This document shows positions 1 through 7,320 of a stretch of DNA of 11,615 nucleotides, one piece after another. Under the pieces are notes generated by a model. The model was given only the letters and a program-made list of their open reading frames with translations. It searched no databases and was not told the DNA's origin. A program made the translations under genes and the position numbers. Positions within the stretch are counted from its first letter, which is position 1; each line of letters opens with the position of its first letter. Origin of the DNA: Thermogutta sp. (lineage in GTDB: Bacteria > Planctomycetota > Planctomycetia > Pirellulales > Thermoguttaceae); the NCBI RefSeq assembly GCF_014359955.1, contig NZ_JACIYL010000045.1, positions 1-11,615 of the forward strand, given 5' to 3'.

Positions 1-49
1 CCAGATTTTTTCTTCGCGTGTGTTTATATCAGGAGGGCACATTCGGCCA

Positions 50-1600
50 TCACTTCAGTCCCAATCGCACGGCCAGGTGGTGGAGGTTGCTTCGATGCAT
101 CCCCAGGGCGCGGGCTGCGGCAGCCCAGTTGCCGCCGTGCTCGACCAGAGTTTGCTGGATCAGCGATCGCTGGAACGACCGTGTGGCCTCCTTCAGGCTG
201 AGTCGTTTTGGTGCTTGAGCCGACGAGCTGAGTGATGGTCGTTGCTCCGGGGACGGCGTCAGAAGGAACTCGGAGCCCAGGTGTGCTGGACTCACGATAA
301 CCGGTTCTCCGCGGCGGACTCCTGCGGCGGCCCGAAGCACAGCGCGCGAAATGACGTTTTCCAGTTCGCGTACATTACCAGGCCACAGATACGCTCGCAG
401 GGCATCAACCGCATCCGGCGTCAAACGCACCGGCCCCAGCCCCAACCGCCGGCGCGTCACGTCGGAGAAATAACCGGCCAGAAGCGGGATGTCCTCCACC
501 CGCTCCCGCAGCGGAGGGACGCGCAGCGGATACACGCACAGCCGATGAAACAGATCGGCCCGGAACCGCCCGGCTTGCACTTCCTGCTCAAGGTCGCGGT
601 TCGTCGCCGCGATCACACGGACATCCGCAATAATTGTTCGTTCCGATCCCACGCGCTGAATCTCGCCGTGTTGCAAGGCGCGAAGGAGTTTGGGCTGCAC
701 TGAAAGCGGCAACTCGCCGATCTCATCCAGAAACAACGTGCCGCCGCTGGCGACCTCAAACTTGCCTGGCCGATCTGACGTCGCGCCGGTAAAGGCGCCG
801 CGAACATGCCCGAACAGTTCGCTTTCGGCGAGGCTTTCCGGCAAAGCCGCACAGTTCACGTACAGCATCGGCTGGCTACTGCGATTCGACGCGGCGTGCA
901 ACGCCCGCGCCACCAGCTCTTTGCCCACCCCCGTTTCACCCAGGATCAACACAGTGAAATCGGATCGGGCGACCAGGTCGATATCCTGCCGAAGCCGCTG
1001 CATGGCCGAACTGATGCCGATCAACTCCGTTCCCTGGCGAAGCTGAGCATCCCGCATCAAATCGCGAGCGATGAGTGCCTGCCGCTCCGCGCTTCGCTCC
1101 AGCGCCTCGATCAGGAGTGTGGTATGCATCTCGGCGGCGGCCAGGGCACCGACGGCAGCGAGAAACTGGGGGTCGATGCCCTCGAACGCGTCGGGCTGCA
1201 CGGCATCGGCCGTCAGCGCCCCGATCAACTCCTCACCAATCCGAAGGGGACAGCCGAAACATGCGTGGATGCGTTGAAACCGGCCTGCGTCCTCTGCCAT
1301 AAGCCCGTCAAACGGGTCGGGCAGGCCGCAGTCCGCCGGGAAGATCACCGGCTTGATCGACTTGCAGATAATCTCGAGCCGTGGGTGTTCGTCCAATCGG
1401 AAGCGCCGGCCCATGGCGTCAGCCGATAGTCCCACGGAAACGATCGGGATCAACTCCTGACCTTCCAGCCGCAGCAGCGCCGCCACGTTGTAGGGAATGA
1501 TCCGGCGCAAAGCGTTCAGCAGACGGCGATACCGCTCCTCCGCGTGGATCGCCGACGTCAGGTCCAGGGCGATTGATAAAAGGGTTTCAAGCTGGCTCAT
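50..1600 (-). CDS. norR: NorR, NO-responsive sigma-54-dependent activator
   Basis: This 516-residue protein resembles E. coli NorR over its whole length. An N-terminal GAF domain (about 5-165) senses NO through a mononuclear non-haem iron. The residues proposed as iron ligands in E. coli NorR are all present: R74, D90, D95/D98, H112, C114 and D132. The AAA+ domain (about 190-425) has Walker A GETGVGKE at 221, the sigma-54 contact loop GAFTGA at 268-273, Walker B FLDE at 290 and the RADLFHR stretch at 348. A C-terminal Fis-type helix-turn-helix lies at about 491-514. I chose the ATG at 1600 because it aligns with the NorR N-terminus; an in-frame GTG at 1639 would add 13 residues lying inside the operator region. 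The gene is divergent from the NO operon it should control. The first putative NorR box ends only one base from the start codon, so negative autoregulation is likely (inference). Confidence 0.95.
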   Translation of the reverse strand: MSQLETLLSIALDLTSAIHAEERYRRLLNALRRIIPYNVAALLRLEGQELIPIVSVGLSADAMGRRFRLDEHPRLEIICKSIKPVIFPADCGLPDPFDGLMAEDAGRFQRIHACFGCPLRIGEELIGALTADAVQPDAFEGIDPQFLAAVGALAAAEMHTTLLIEALERSAERQALIARDLMRDAQLRQGTELIGISSAMQRLRQDIDLVARSDFTVLILGETGVGKELVARALHAASNRSSQPMLYVNCAALPESLAESELFGHVRGAFTGATSDRPGKFEVASGGTLFLDEIGELPLSVQPKLLRALQHGEIQRVGSERTIIADVRVIAATNRDLEQEVQAGRFRADLFHRLCVYPLRVPPLRERVEDIPLLAGYFSDVTRRRLGLGPVRLTPDAVDALRAYLWPGNVRELENVISRAVLRAAAGVRRGEPVIVSPAHLGSEFLLTPSPEQRPSLSSSAQAPKRLSLKEATRSFQRSLIQQTLVEHGGNWAAAARALGMHRSNLHHLAVRLGLK

Positions 1601-1601
1601 G

Positions 1602-1618
1602 GTTGTATTCTGAACAAC
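1602..1618. promoter_or_regulatory. NorR enhancer box 1
   Basis: GTTGT at 1602-1606 and ACAAC at 1614-1618 form a perfect inverted repeat with a 7-base spacer. The known NorR core is GT-N7-AC, which this contains exactly. The centre is about 119 bp upstream of the predicted ric start of transcription. The box lies directly against the norR start codon, so occupancy should also affect norR expression. Confidence 0.75.
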
Positions 1619-1620
1619 AT

Positions 1621-1637
1621 GTTGTACAGATCGCAAC
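1621..1637. promoter_or_regulatory. NorR enhancer box 2 (one mismatch)
   Basis: GTTGT at 1621-1625, a 7-base spacer, and GCAAC at 1633-1637: the same architecture as box 1 with one mismatch in the right half. The centre is 19 bp from box 1 and about 100 bp upstream of the predicted transcription start. The left half also forms a 12-bp palindrome with the end of box 1 (ACAACATGTTGT, 1614-1625). Confidence 0.65.
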
Positions 1638-1646
1638 ACACTGCGC

Positions 1647-1663
1647 GTTGTGAATACGACAAC
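1647..1663. promoter_or_regulatory. NorR enhancer box 3
   Basis: GTTGT at 1647-1651 and ACAAC at 1659-1663, again with exactly 7 bases between, give the GT-N7-AC NorR core. The centre is 26 bp from box 2 and about 74 bp upstream of the predicted transcription start. Three boxes upstream of one sigma-54 promoter is the arrangement known from the E. coli norR-norVW region, where NorR assembles a hexamer. Confidence 0.75.
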
Positions 1664-1702
1664 ACCCCGCGTAATCTGCTGGTATTGTACGGTTCAGGTC
1701 GC

Positions 1703-1718
1703 TGGCACGGCGATTGCT
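1703..1718 (+). promoter_or_regulatory. Sigma-54 (-24/-12) promoter of the ric-qNor operon
   Basis: The sequence TGGCACGGCGATTGCT matches the sigma-54 consensus TGGCACG-N4-TTGCW without a mismatch. GG is at 1704-1705, GC at 1716-1717, and the spacing is the required 10 bases. Transcription should begin near 1729, giving a leader of about 43 nt before the ric ATG at 1772. The promoter sits between the three NorR boxes and ric and points at ric. Confidence 0.9.
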
Positions 1719-1771
1719 TAACCAACCGGAGAAAGCATTTTCAGCCCACCAAAGTGATGGAGGGCAAGGCA

Positions 1772-2473
1772 ATGTCCGAAGAGGCAATTCAACGGACCTT
1801 TCAACGAACCCTTGGAGAACTCGTAACGGCCAAGCCGGCAGCGGCGAAGGTCTTCCATCGGTACGGCCTGGACTTCTGCTGTGGCGGCAACCGGTCCCTG
1901 GCGGCTGCCTGTGCCGAGGCGGGTATCAACGCCGAGACGGTCGCCCAGGAAATCGAGCGCTTGGCGTCCGACGGACCGGATCCGATTGGCTGGAACACAC
2001 GGCCGCTCAAGGAACTGGTCGAGCACATCCTTCAGTGCTACCACGCACCGCTGAAAGAGGAAATTCCGAGATTGATTGATCTTGCCCGAAAGGTGGAGCA
2101 GGTGCATGCTGACAAGCCCGACTGTCCGGTGGGGCTTGCCGAATTGCTTGTTTGCGTTCGCGAGGCGGTCGAAAGCCACCTGGCGAAGGAAGAGCAGATC
2201 CTGTTCCCGATGATCGTCGCGGGACGCGGTCAGATGGCTCACATGCCGGTACAGGTCATGATGCAGGAACACGAAGATCACGGCCAGAACCTGAAGCGCA
2301 TCCGCGAGCTGACGAACGACCTAACGATTCCCGAATACGCCTGCACCGCGTGGCGCGAACTGTACCGCTCGCTCGAGCAACTCGAATGCGACCTGATGGC
2401 ACACATCCACCTGGAGAACAACATCCTGTTTCCACGAGCACTGACTGAGGAACCAGAGAAAGGAATTGAGTGA
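1772..2473 (+). CDS. ric: Ric/ScdA/YtfE di-iron protein, repair of iron centres
   Basis: This cytoplasmic protein of 233 residues (E. coli YtfE has 220) belongs to the family that restores Fe-S clusters damaged by NO and oxidative stress. The N-terminal ScdA_N (DUF542) domain carries the paired cysteines of YGLDFCCGG (C36, C37). The hemerythrin-like four-helix bundle has the expected ligands, aligned with YtfE: H91, H112, H136, E140, H167, H211 and E215. An HADKP motif at 112 and the LENNILFPRAL ending are also family hallmarks. The ATG at 1772 has a GGAGG ribosome site at 1759-1763. Upstream in-frame starts such as 1619 precede the sigma-54 transcription start and are excluded. It is the first gene of the operon, and its stop is 2 bp from the DUF6448 ATG. 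Confidence 0.95.
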   Translation: MSEEAIQRTFQRTLGELVTAKPAAAKVFHRYGLDFCCGGNRSLAAACAEAGINAETVAQEIERLASDGPDPIGWNTRPLKELVEHILQCYHAPLKEEIPRLIDLARKVEQVHADKPDCPVGLAELLVCVREAVESHLAKEEQILFPMIVAGRGQMAHMPVQVMMQEHEDHGQNLKRIRELTNDLTIPEYACTAWRELYRSLEQLECDLMAHIHLENNILFPRALTEEPEKGIE

Positions 2474-2475
2474 CC

Positions 2476-3093
2476 ATGAACATCACAACGATTCTCAATC
2501 GATCCCTGCTGCTGGTGTCCTTTGTCACTTTTGCGCTGGCAATCGCGTCAGAGGCTCGTGCCCATTGCGACACCCTCGATGGACCGGTCATCAAGGACGC
2601 CCAGGTTGCGCTGCATTCGGGCGACGTGACCCCGGTGCTGAAATGGGTGGGCCCCGAGGACGAACCGGAAATACGAGAAGCCTTCAACAAGACACTCGCC
2701 GTGCGGAAGCTGAGCGCAACCGCCCGCGAACTTGCCGATCGGTTCTTTTTTGAGACCCTGGTTCGTGTGCATCGCGCGGGGGAGGGAGCGCCGTACACCG
2801 GGCTCAAGCCGGCAGGCAGCGCGGACCCTGCGGTGAAACTGGCGGACGAAGCTCTCCAGACTGGCTCGCCCGAGAAACTGGTGAAGGTCCTGACCGAGGC
2901 CGTCGAAGAGAGCGTCCGCCACCGCTATGCGGAGGCCGCACAACGGAAGAAGCTTTCGGACAGGAGTGTCGAAGCGGGCCGCCAATTCGTCAAGGCCTAT
3001 GTCGAGTACGTCCACCTCGTCGAAGGTTTGCACGAGCAACTGAAGGGCGGCGGTCATCGTCACGAAGCGCCTGGTGACGACGGCAGACACTAA
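2476..3093 (+). CDS. Secreted DUF6448 family protein
   Basis: This protein of 205 residues has a clear Sec signal peptide: a short basic start, a hydrophobic stretch at about 10-24, and an A-x-A site, with cleavage likely after ARA at 29. The mature protein therefore begins HCDTLDGPV. It resembles the DUF6448 family, whose conserved features seen here are the HCDTLDG start, a GDVTPVLKWV stretch, and a TLVRVHRAGEGAPYTGLKP block. It is helical and rich in charged residues, ending in a His-rich tail (HRHEAPGDDGRH). The function is unknown. The new N-terminal His-Cys and the tail histidines could bind metal (inference). Its ATG is 2 bp after the ric stop, so it should be translated together with ric; a GTG at 2470 is an alternative start. 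Its place in a NorR operon suggests an envelope role in NO or metal stress. Confidence 0.85.
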   Translation: MNITTILNRSLLLVSFVTFALAIASEARAHCDTLDGPVIKDAQVALHSGDVTPVLKWVGPEDEPEIREAFNKTLAVRKLSATARELADRFFFETLVRVHRAGEGAPYTGLKPAGSADPAVKLADEALQTGSPEKLVKVLTEAVEESVRHRYAEAAQRKKLSDRSVEAGRQFVKAYVEYVHLVEGLHEQLKGGGHRHEAPGDDGRH

Positions 3094-3162
3094 ACGCCCC
3101 AACGAAGCCGCCGGGTTTATTCGCGGCGCCAGTGCGCCCGACTTGTTCAGGAGGACTGAAAG

Positions 3163-3747
3163 GTGAAACCGACAGAGATTCTGAGCCAGGAACATCGCGT
3201 TATCGAGCAGGTACTGGATTGTCTGGAGAAGATCGTGAGAAAGTCCAAGGAGGAAGGGAAGGTTGACGCGGAGTCGGCAAGAGCCGCCATCGACTTCTTT
3301 CGCGGATTTGCCGACAAGTGTCACCACGCGAAAGAAGAGAACCAGTTGTTTCCCGTGCTGCACACCAAGGGGTTCGGTGGAGGATGCGGCCCGATCGCCG
3401 TCATGCTTCGTGAACACGAACTGGGACGGCTGTACATCGGAGGTATGGACGCCAGCCTCAACGCAGCCGCCAGCGGAGATGCGGATGCAGTCCGATGGTT
3501 TGTGCAACATGGGGAAAGCTACATCCGACTGCTTCGCGAACATATCCAGAAAGAGGATCATTGCCTGTTTCCTTCTGCTGATCAGAAACTTTCCACAGAA
3601 GATGAGCAGAGCCTGTTAGCGGCGTTTGCACAGGTGGAAAAAGACGAAATAGGCGAGCTCCATGCAAGATACGTGGAGATCGCCAATCGGTTGGCGGAGC
3701 GCTTTGGCGTTCGCCGGGTCTCAGAGGCAAATGGCGAGCTTCGCTGA
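3163..3747 (+). CDS. Hemerythrin HHE domain protein
   Basis: A cytoplasmic hemerythrin-like protein of 194 residues with no signal peptide. The four-helix bundle ligands are visible: H11 (SQEHRVIE), H54/H55 with E58 (HHAKEENQLFP), H85 (LREHELGR), and H127 with E131 (HIQKEDHCLFP). Such proteins bind a di-iron centre that can hold O2 or NO. It lacks the CC-containing ScdA_N domain of Ric, so it is a separate partner rather than a duplicate. It starts with GTG at 3163, supported by an AGGAGGA ribosome site at 3149-3155. It follows the DUF6448 gene by 69 bp and precedes qNor by 121 bp, in the same direction and probably on the same transcript. A role in NO or O2 binding or iron handling next to the reductase is inferred; a specific substrate cannot be read from the sequence. 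Confidence 0.88.
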   Translation: MKPTEILSQEHRVIEQVLDCLEKIVRKSKEEGKVDAESARAAIDFFRGFADKCHHAKEENQLFPVLHTKGFGGGCGPIAVMLREHELGRLYIGGMDASLNAAASGDADAVRWFVQHGESYIRLLREHIQKEDHCLFPSADQKLSTEDEQSLLAAFAQVEKDEIGELHARYVEIANRLAERFGVRRVSEANGELR

Positions 3748-3868
3748 GCTCCAGCGACTGGCTCCGGTGGATTGCCCCGTGGGTTAGGCGGTTTCAGGAA
3801 AATGTAAAGTGTCTGCGGGTTCAAAGCGGTTGAATCAAGAATAAACAAGACGAACAAGGGATGACAGG

Positions 3869-6175
3869 ATGCGGTACATTCGGCTTTGGATTGGTCTGGG
3901 TCTGCTGCTTGTGGGTTCGTTCGCGGTTCTGGGCTACTATGGGCACGAAATCTATCAACAAGCACCGCCCATTCCCGGTCGCGTGGTGACAACCGACGGA
4001 CACGTTCTTTTTACCGGCCAGGACATCAAAGACGGCCAGAACGTGTGGCAATCGATGGGCGGTCAGGAGGTGGGATCTGTCTGGGGGCACGGCGCGTATG
4101 TCGCCCCCGACTGGTCGGCGGATTGGCTCCATCGCGAGGCGACATGGATTCTCGACCACTGGGCAACGACGGAGCACGGTCGACCCTTCGACCAGCTTTC
4201 GGAAGCGCAGCAGGCTGCTTTGATCGCCCGCCTGAAAGAGGAACTGCGAACCAACACATTCAATCCCGACACGGGCGACCTGACCGTGTCCCCGTTGCGG
4301 GCGCAAGCGTATGCCGCCGTGGCCAAACACTATGATGCGCTGTTCGGCGACGATCCCGCTTTGGCTGGCCTGCGAGAAGCCTACGCAATCCCGAAGAACA
4401 CCGTTCCCGACGCCGAACGGCGCGAGAAGCTGAACGCTTTCTTCTTCTGGACGTCATGGGCGTGTGTGACCAACCGGCCGGGCAAGCAGATTTCCTACAC
4501 CAATAACTGGCCGCCTGAGCCACTCGTAGGCAATCAGCCAACCACGCCGATTATCGTCTGGTCCATCCTCAGTTTTGTTCTCCTTCTCGGTGGTATTGGG
4601 GCATTGGCGTGGTTCTACGCGTCACACCGTGACGACGAAGGGCCGTCGGAAGTCCCGGCCTCGGATCCCTTGCTTGACTTGAAGCTTACGCCCTCGATGC
4701 GCGCGACCCTCAAGTACTTCTGGGTCGTCACCGCGATGTTCGTTCTGCAGGTGGGCCTCGGCGCGATTGCCGCGCACTACTCGGTCGAAGGTGAAGCGTT
4801 CTACGGGATTCCTCTCGCCAGGTGGTTTCCCTACTCAGTCGCAAGAACATGGCATACGCAACTTGGGATCTTCTGGATCGCCACCGCGTGGCTGGCGACC
4901 GGGCTTTTCATCGCCCCGGCCGTCTCCGGCAAGGAACCTCGGTGGCAGAAACTCGGCGTGGATGTACTGTTCCTGTGCTTGCTGGTGATCGTTGTCGGGT
5001 CGCTGTTTGGAACATGGTACGCCACGCGCCAGCGGCTTGGGCTGGAGGCGAACTTCTGGTTCGGTCACCAGGGTTACGAATACACTGACTTGGGCCGGTT
5101 CTGGCAGCTCTTCCTGTTCGCCGGTCTGTTCATATGGCTCACACTGATGACCCGTGCCATCTGGCCGGCCTTTCAAGAACCGGGACCGAAGCGGCATCTC
5201 CTCTCTCTGTTCCTGATCGCCTGCCTTGCCATTGCGGGTTTTTACGGAGCCGGTCTGATGTGGGGACGGCAGACGAACCTGGCCATCGCCGAGTACTGGC
5301 GGTGGTGGGTGGTCCATCTATGGGTGGAAGGCTTTTTCGAAGTCTTCGCCACCGTGGTCATTGCGTTCCTCTTCACGCGGTTGGGATTGCTGCGTGCCTC
5401 CTCGGCTGTTGCGGCGTCGCTGTTCACGACGATCACTTACCTCTCGGGAGGCGTGATCGGTACGTTCCACCACCTGTACTTCACCGGGACGCCGACACCG
5501 GTGCTGGCTCTCGGCGCGATGTTCAGCGCCCTGGAAGTCGTGCCCCTGGTTCTGATCGGAATTGAGGGATACAGTAACCTGTCTATGATTCGCGCCAGGC
5601 CGTGGGTCGCCGCGTACAAATGGCCCATCTACTGTTTCATCGCGGTCGCGTTTTGGAACCTGGTCGGCGCGGGGTTGTTTGGCTTTCTGATCAATCCACC
5701 GATCGCGCTGTACTACATGCAAGGCCTGAATACGACACCGGTCCACGGTCACACGGCCCTGTTCGGTGTATATGGAATGCTTGGAATCGGCCTCATGCTG
5801 TTTTGTCTGCGAGGTGCGACAGTACGCAACAAATGGCGGACAGGCGTGCTGAGTTTCTCCTTCTGGTGCATCAACGTGGGGCTCGCGCTGATGGTGCTGC
5901 TTTCCTTACTCCCGGTCGGCCTGGCCCAGACCTGGGCCAGTGTGGAACACGGCATGTGGTACGCGCGTTCGGCCGAGTTCCTGCAGACGGACATACTGGT
6001 GCGCCTCCGCTGGCTGCGCATTGTGGGCGATACGATTTTCGGGCTGGGGACGCTGGGACTGGCCTGGTTCGTCATAGGCTTAAAAACAGGATGGTCGCTT
6101 GCGGAGACAGAAGCGCCGGCGACCCAACCTGCCGATGTGCAGCAGGTCAATCTGCATCCCGTTCAATCGCCTTGA
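3869..6175 (+). CDS. norB: Quinol-dependent nitric oxide reductase (qNor)
   Basis: This integral membrane enzyme reduces two NO to N2O with electrons from quinol. The 768 residues match the fused single-subunit qNor (also called NorZ), in which a NorC-like N-terminal extension without a haem c site (about 30-225, between two membrane helices) precedes the 12-helix NorB core. Key residues are all present: low-spin haem b ligands H329 (TWHTQLG) and H628; haem b3 ligand H626 (PVHGH); FeB ligands H483, H534 and H535 (GTFHHLYFTG) with E487 of HLWVEGFFE; and conserved E556. No CxxCH motif occurs, as expected for a quinol enzyme. The ATG at 3869 has an AAGGGA ribosome site at 3856-3861. No separate sigma-54 promoter is seen just upstream, so expression most likely comes from 1703-1718. 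It is apparently intact and the likely terminal product of the NorR circuit. Confidence 0.96.
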   Translation: MRYIRLWIGLGLLLVGSFAVLGYYGHEIYQQAPPIPGRVVTTDGHVLFTGQDIKDGQNVWQSMGGQEVGSVWGHGAYVAPDWSADWLHREATWILDHWATTEHGRPFDQLSEAQQAALIARLKEELRTNTFNPDTGDLTVSPLRAQAYAAVAKHYDALFGDDPALAGLREAYAIPKNTVPDAERREKLNAFFFWTSWACVTNRPGKQISYTNNWPPEPLVGNQPTTPIIVWSILSFVLLLGGIGALAWFYASHRDDEGPSEVPASDPLLDLKLTPSMRATLKYFWVVTAMFVLQVGLGAIAAHYSVEGEAFYGIPLARWFPYSVARTWHTQLGIFWIATAWLATGLFIAPAVSGKEPRWQKLGVDVLFLCLLVIVVGSLFGTWYATRQRLGLEANFWFGHQGYEYTDLGRFWQLFLFAGLFIWLTLMTRAIWPAFQEPGPKRHLLSLFLIACLAIAGFYGAGLMWGRQTNLAIAEYWRWWVVHLWVEGFFEVFATVVIAFLFTRLGLLRASSAVAASLFTTITYLSGGVIGTFHHLYFTGTPTPVLALGAMFSALEVVPLVLIGIEGYSNLSMIRARPWVAAYKWPIYCFIAVAFWNLVGAGLFGFLINPPIALYYMQGLNTTPVHGHTALFGVYGMLGIGLMLFCLRGATVRNKWRTGVLSFSFWCINVGLALMVLLSLLPVGLAQTWASVEHGMWYARSAEFLQTDILVRLRWLRIVGDTIFGLGTLGLAWFVIGLKTGWSLAETEAPATQPADVQQVNLHPVQSP

Positions 6176-6380
6176 TGGATATACGCCTCGCTGCACGGCT
6201 CACTACGACAACGGGACACACCGGGTGGTGAGCAATCTGGCGCGTCATATTCCCGGCGATCTGACGGAGGATGCCCAACCCTGCTGTCGAAATCCGGTCC
6301 GAGCGTTCCCAGGTCCCCCCTGGCAGCGCGTGGATCGAATCTGGCTACGGCATCGATCCGCCGCCGGACGCACACGGCCA
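6147..6380 (-). pseudogene. Universal stress protein remnant (C-terminal end)
   Basis: On the minus strand, one frame from about 6299 down to the TGA at 6149-6147 reads DRISTAGLG, GILRQIAGNMTRQIAHH and PVCPVVVVSRAARR. This is the familiar end of the Usp fold, with the G-x-G of the ATP loop and the final PVxVV strand. Upstream, a different frame (about 6380-6300) looks like the preceding helix and strand (RIDAVARFDPRAA), so at least one frameshift lies near 6300. In the Usp frame itself a stop occurs at about 6345. The N-terminal half is not recognisable. The last 9 codons and the stop run antisense into the end of the qNor gene. The gene is dead; assignment to Usp is by motif only. Confidence 0.5.
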
Positions 6381-6831
6381 AGTTGGTTTCTTGGAACCAC
6401 GGCAACCGCCCCGCAGAGGTCGGTGTCCAAACTGATGACCATGCTCGTCGCCCTGGGTGGGTGCCGCTTAGCTCCCCGATCATAATCCCCCACAGGCCGT
6501 GCTCGGTGCGATGTCCGCTGACGCCAAAGTTGACCGGTTGGGGGCGCGAAGCGGGCAGCAGTACAGCAATAAAGCAACCCCTCACGGCGACGCGAATCAT
6601 GGCCCGGCTCCTGTGAAAACCAGTGCTCAGGAGTTATCGAATACGATTTGCTTTCGTTCCAAGCAGCCGATGGCGAACTTGATTCTCTGTTGTGCCCGAC
6701 TCGCATCGGCAAGGCGCCGATAGCGTCCTGGTCGATGAGCAACGACCCAAAGCAATCCTTGGAGGCAGATGCTAATGAGCCCTTTATTTTTATTTTCGGA
6801 GACCAAAGGCTTTATTTTAGTACACACGTTT
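6381..6831. other. Non-coding or decayed stretch between Usp remnant and GH28 fragment
   Basis: About 450 bp with no convincing gene. Open frames exist on both strands but their translations are rich in Arg, Pro and Ser with no recognisable domain. Some minus-strand stretches may be the lost N-terminal part of the Usp gene. The end, 6775-6835, is notably AT-rich compared with its surroundings and includes an imperfect AGCC(C)TTT / AAAGGCT inverted repeat just beyond the GH28 stop; it is too weak to call a terminator. Confidence 0.4.
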
Positions 6832-7320
6832 CTAATGATTCACAAAACCTTCGACATCTTCTAAAACAATTTTCTCACGGGCGTCCTCGCCGCGGAGTGT
6901 CAGTTGGACATTTTTGAATCCGATGTTCCTCGCGTGGCGGATATAGGCGCCCCAAGCCGGCAAGATGCCGAAGAAAAACTGTTCCGGATAGCGATCCTCA
7001 TCTTCCGGAACAACGCGTTGAGCATCTTCTTTGGTGCCGTAACCCGGAAAGGAAATCCTGACATTTTCCAGAATGACATCCTCGACGCAGTGGCCGGGGA
7101 TACCCGTAATCATGATGGGGCCAGCCATAGCCTTTTCCCTTTCCGAGTAGTCGCCCGAGTGATCGCGATCGTGCAGGGTGACTTTGGCGACGACGTCACT
7201 AACTCGGATATTCTTCACCGTGCCCACAGACGGCTTGGCTTCCCCACCGAATGTGCTTCCCCGGTTACCCAGGCGAATGAAAAGAGGGCAGCCCACGTTC
7301 TCCATCACATGGAAAATCAA
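6832..7320 (-). pseudogene. GH28 polygalacturonase-like enzyme, C-terminal fragment
   Basis: The last roughly 160 residues of a right-handed beta-helix enzyme of glycoside hydrolase family 28 are readable on the minus strand. Recognisable blocks are MENVGCPLFIRLGNRG, then VKNIRVSDVVA, PIMITGIPGHCVEDVILENV, and an ending with GAYIRHARN, FKNVQL and IVLEDVEGF before the TAG at 6832. Regularly spaced xxNVx rungs are typical of the beta-helix. GH28 enzymes are usually secreted proteins of 400-550 residues, so the N-terminal two thirds, including the signal peptide and the catalytic Asp region, are absent. Upstream of about 7320 the frame runs into sequence that encodes a different protein in another frame. 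No start codon or ribosome site of its own is evident, so it is taken to be non-functional. Confidence 0.75.

Noticed and set aside
1..49. Terminator after norR
   Set aside because: The T-rich stretch at 5-13 would be an A-run on the norR strand and no stable stem precedes it.
242..1429. Plus-strand open frames within the norR region
   Set aside because: They are antisense to a gene with all NorR motifs and have no recognisable content.
1619..1771. Longer start for ric at the ATG at 1619
   Set aside because: It would begin inside the NorR boxes and upstream of the sigma-54 transcription start; the added residues resemble no Ric protein, while the ATG at 1772 has a good ribosome site.
3107..3127. 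Hairpin GCCGC / GCGGC between the DUF6448 and HHE genes as a terminator
   Set aside because: The stem has only 5 bp with an 11-base loop and no T-run, so the downstream genes are more likely co-transcribed.
2548..3561. Long minus-strand open frame of 337 codons
   Set aside because: It lies opposite two well-supported genes and its translation shows no domain; it is a shadow of GC-rich codon use.
3760..3775. Second sigma-54-like element upstream of qNor (TGG...TTGCC)
   Set aside because: GG and GC are separated by 12 bases instead of 10, so it should not work as a -24/-12 promoter.
3830..3838. FNR/DNR-like site TTGAATCAA before qNor
   Set aside because: The half-sites touch with no 4-base spacer; FNR-type sites need TTGAT-N4-ATCAA.
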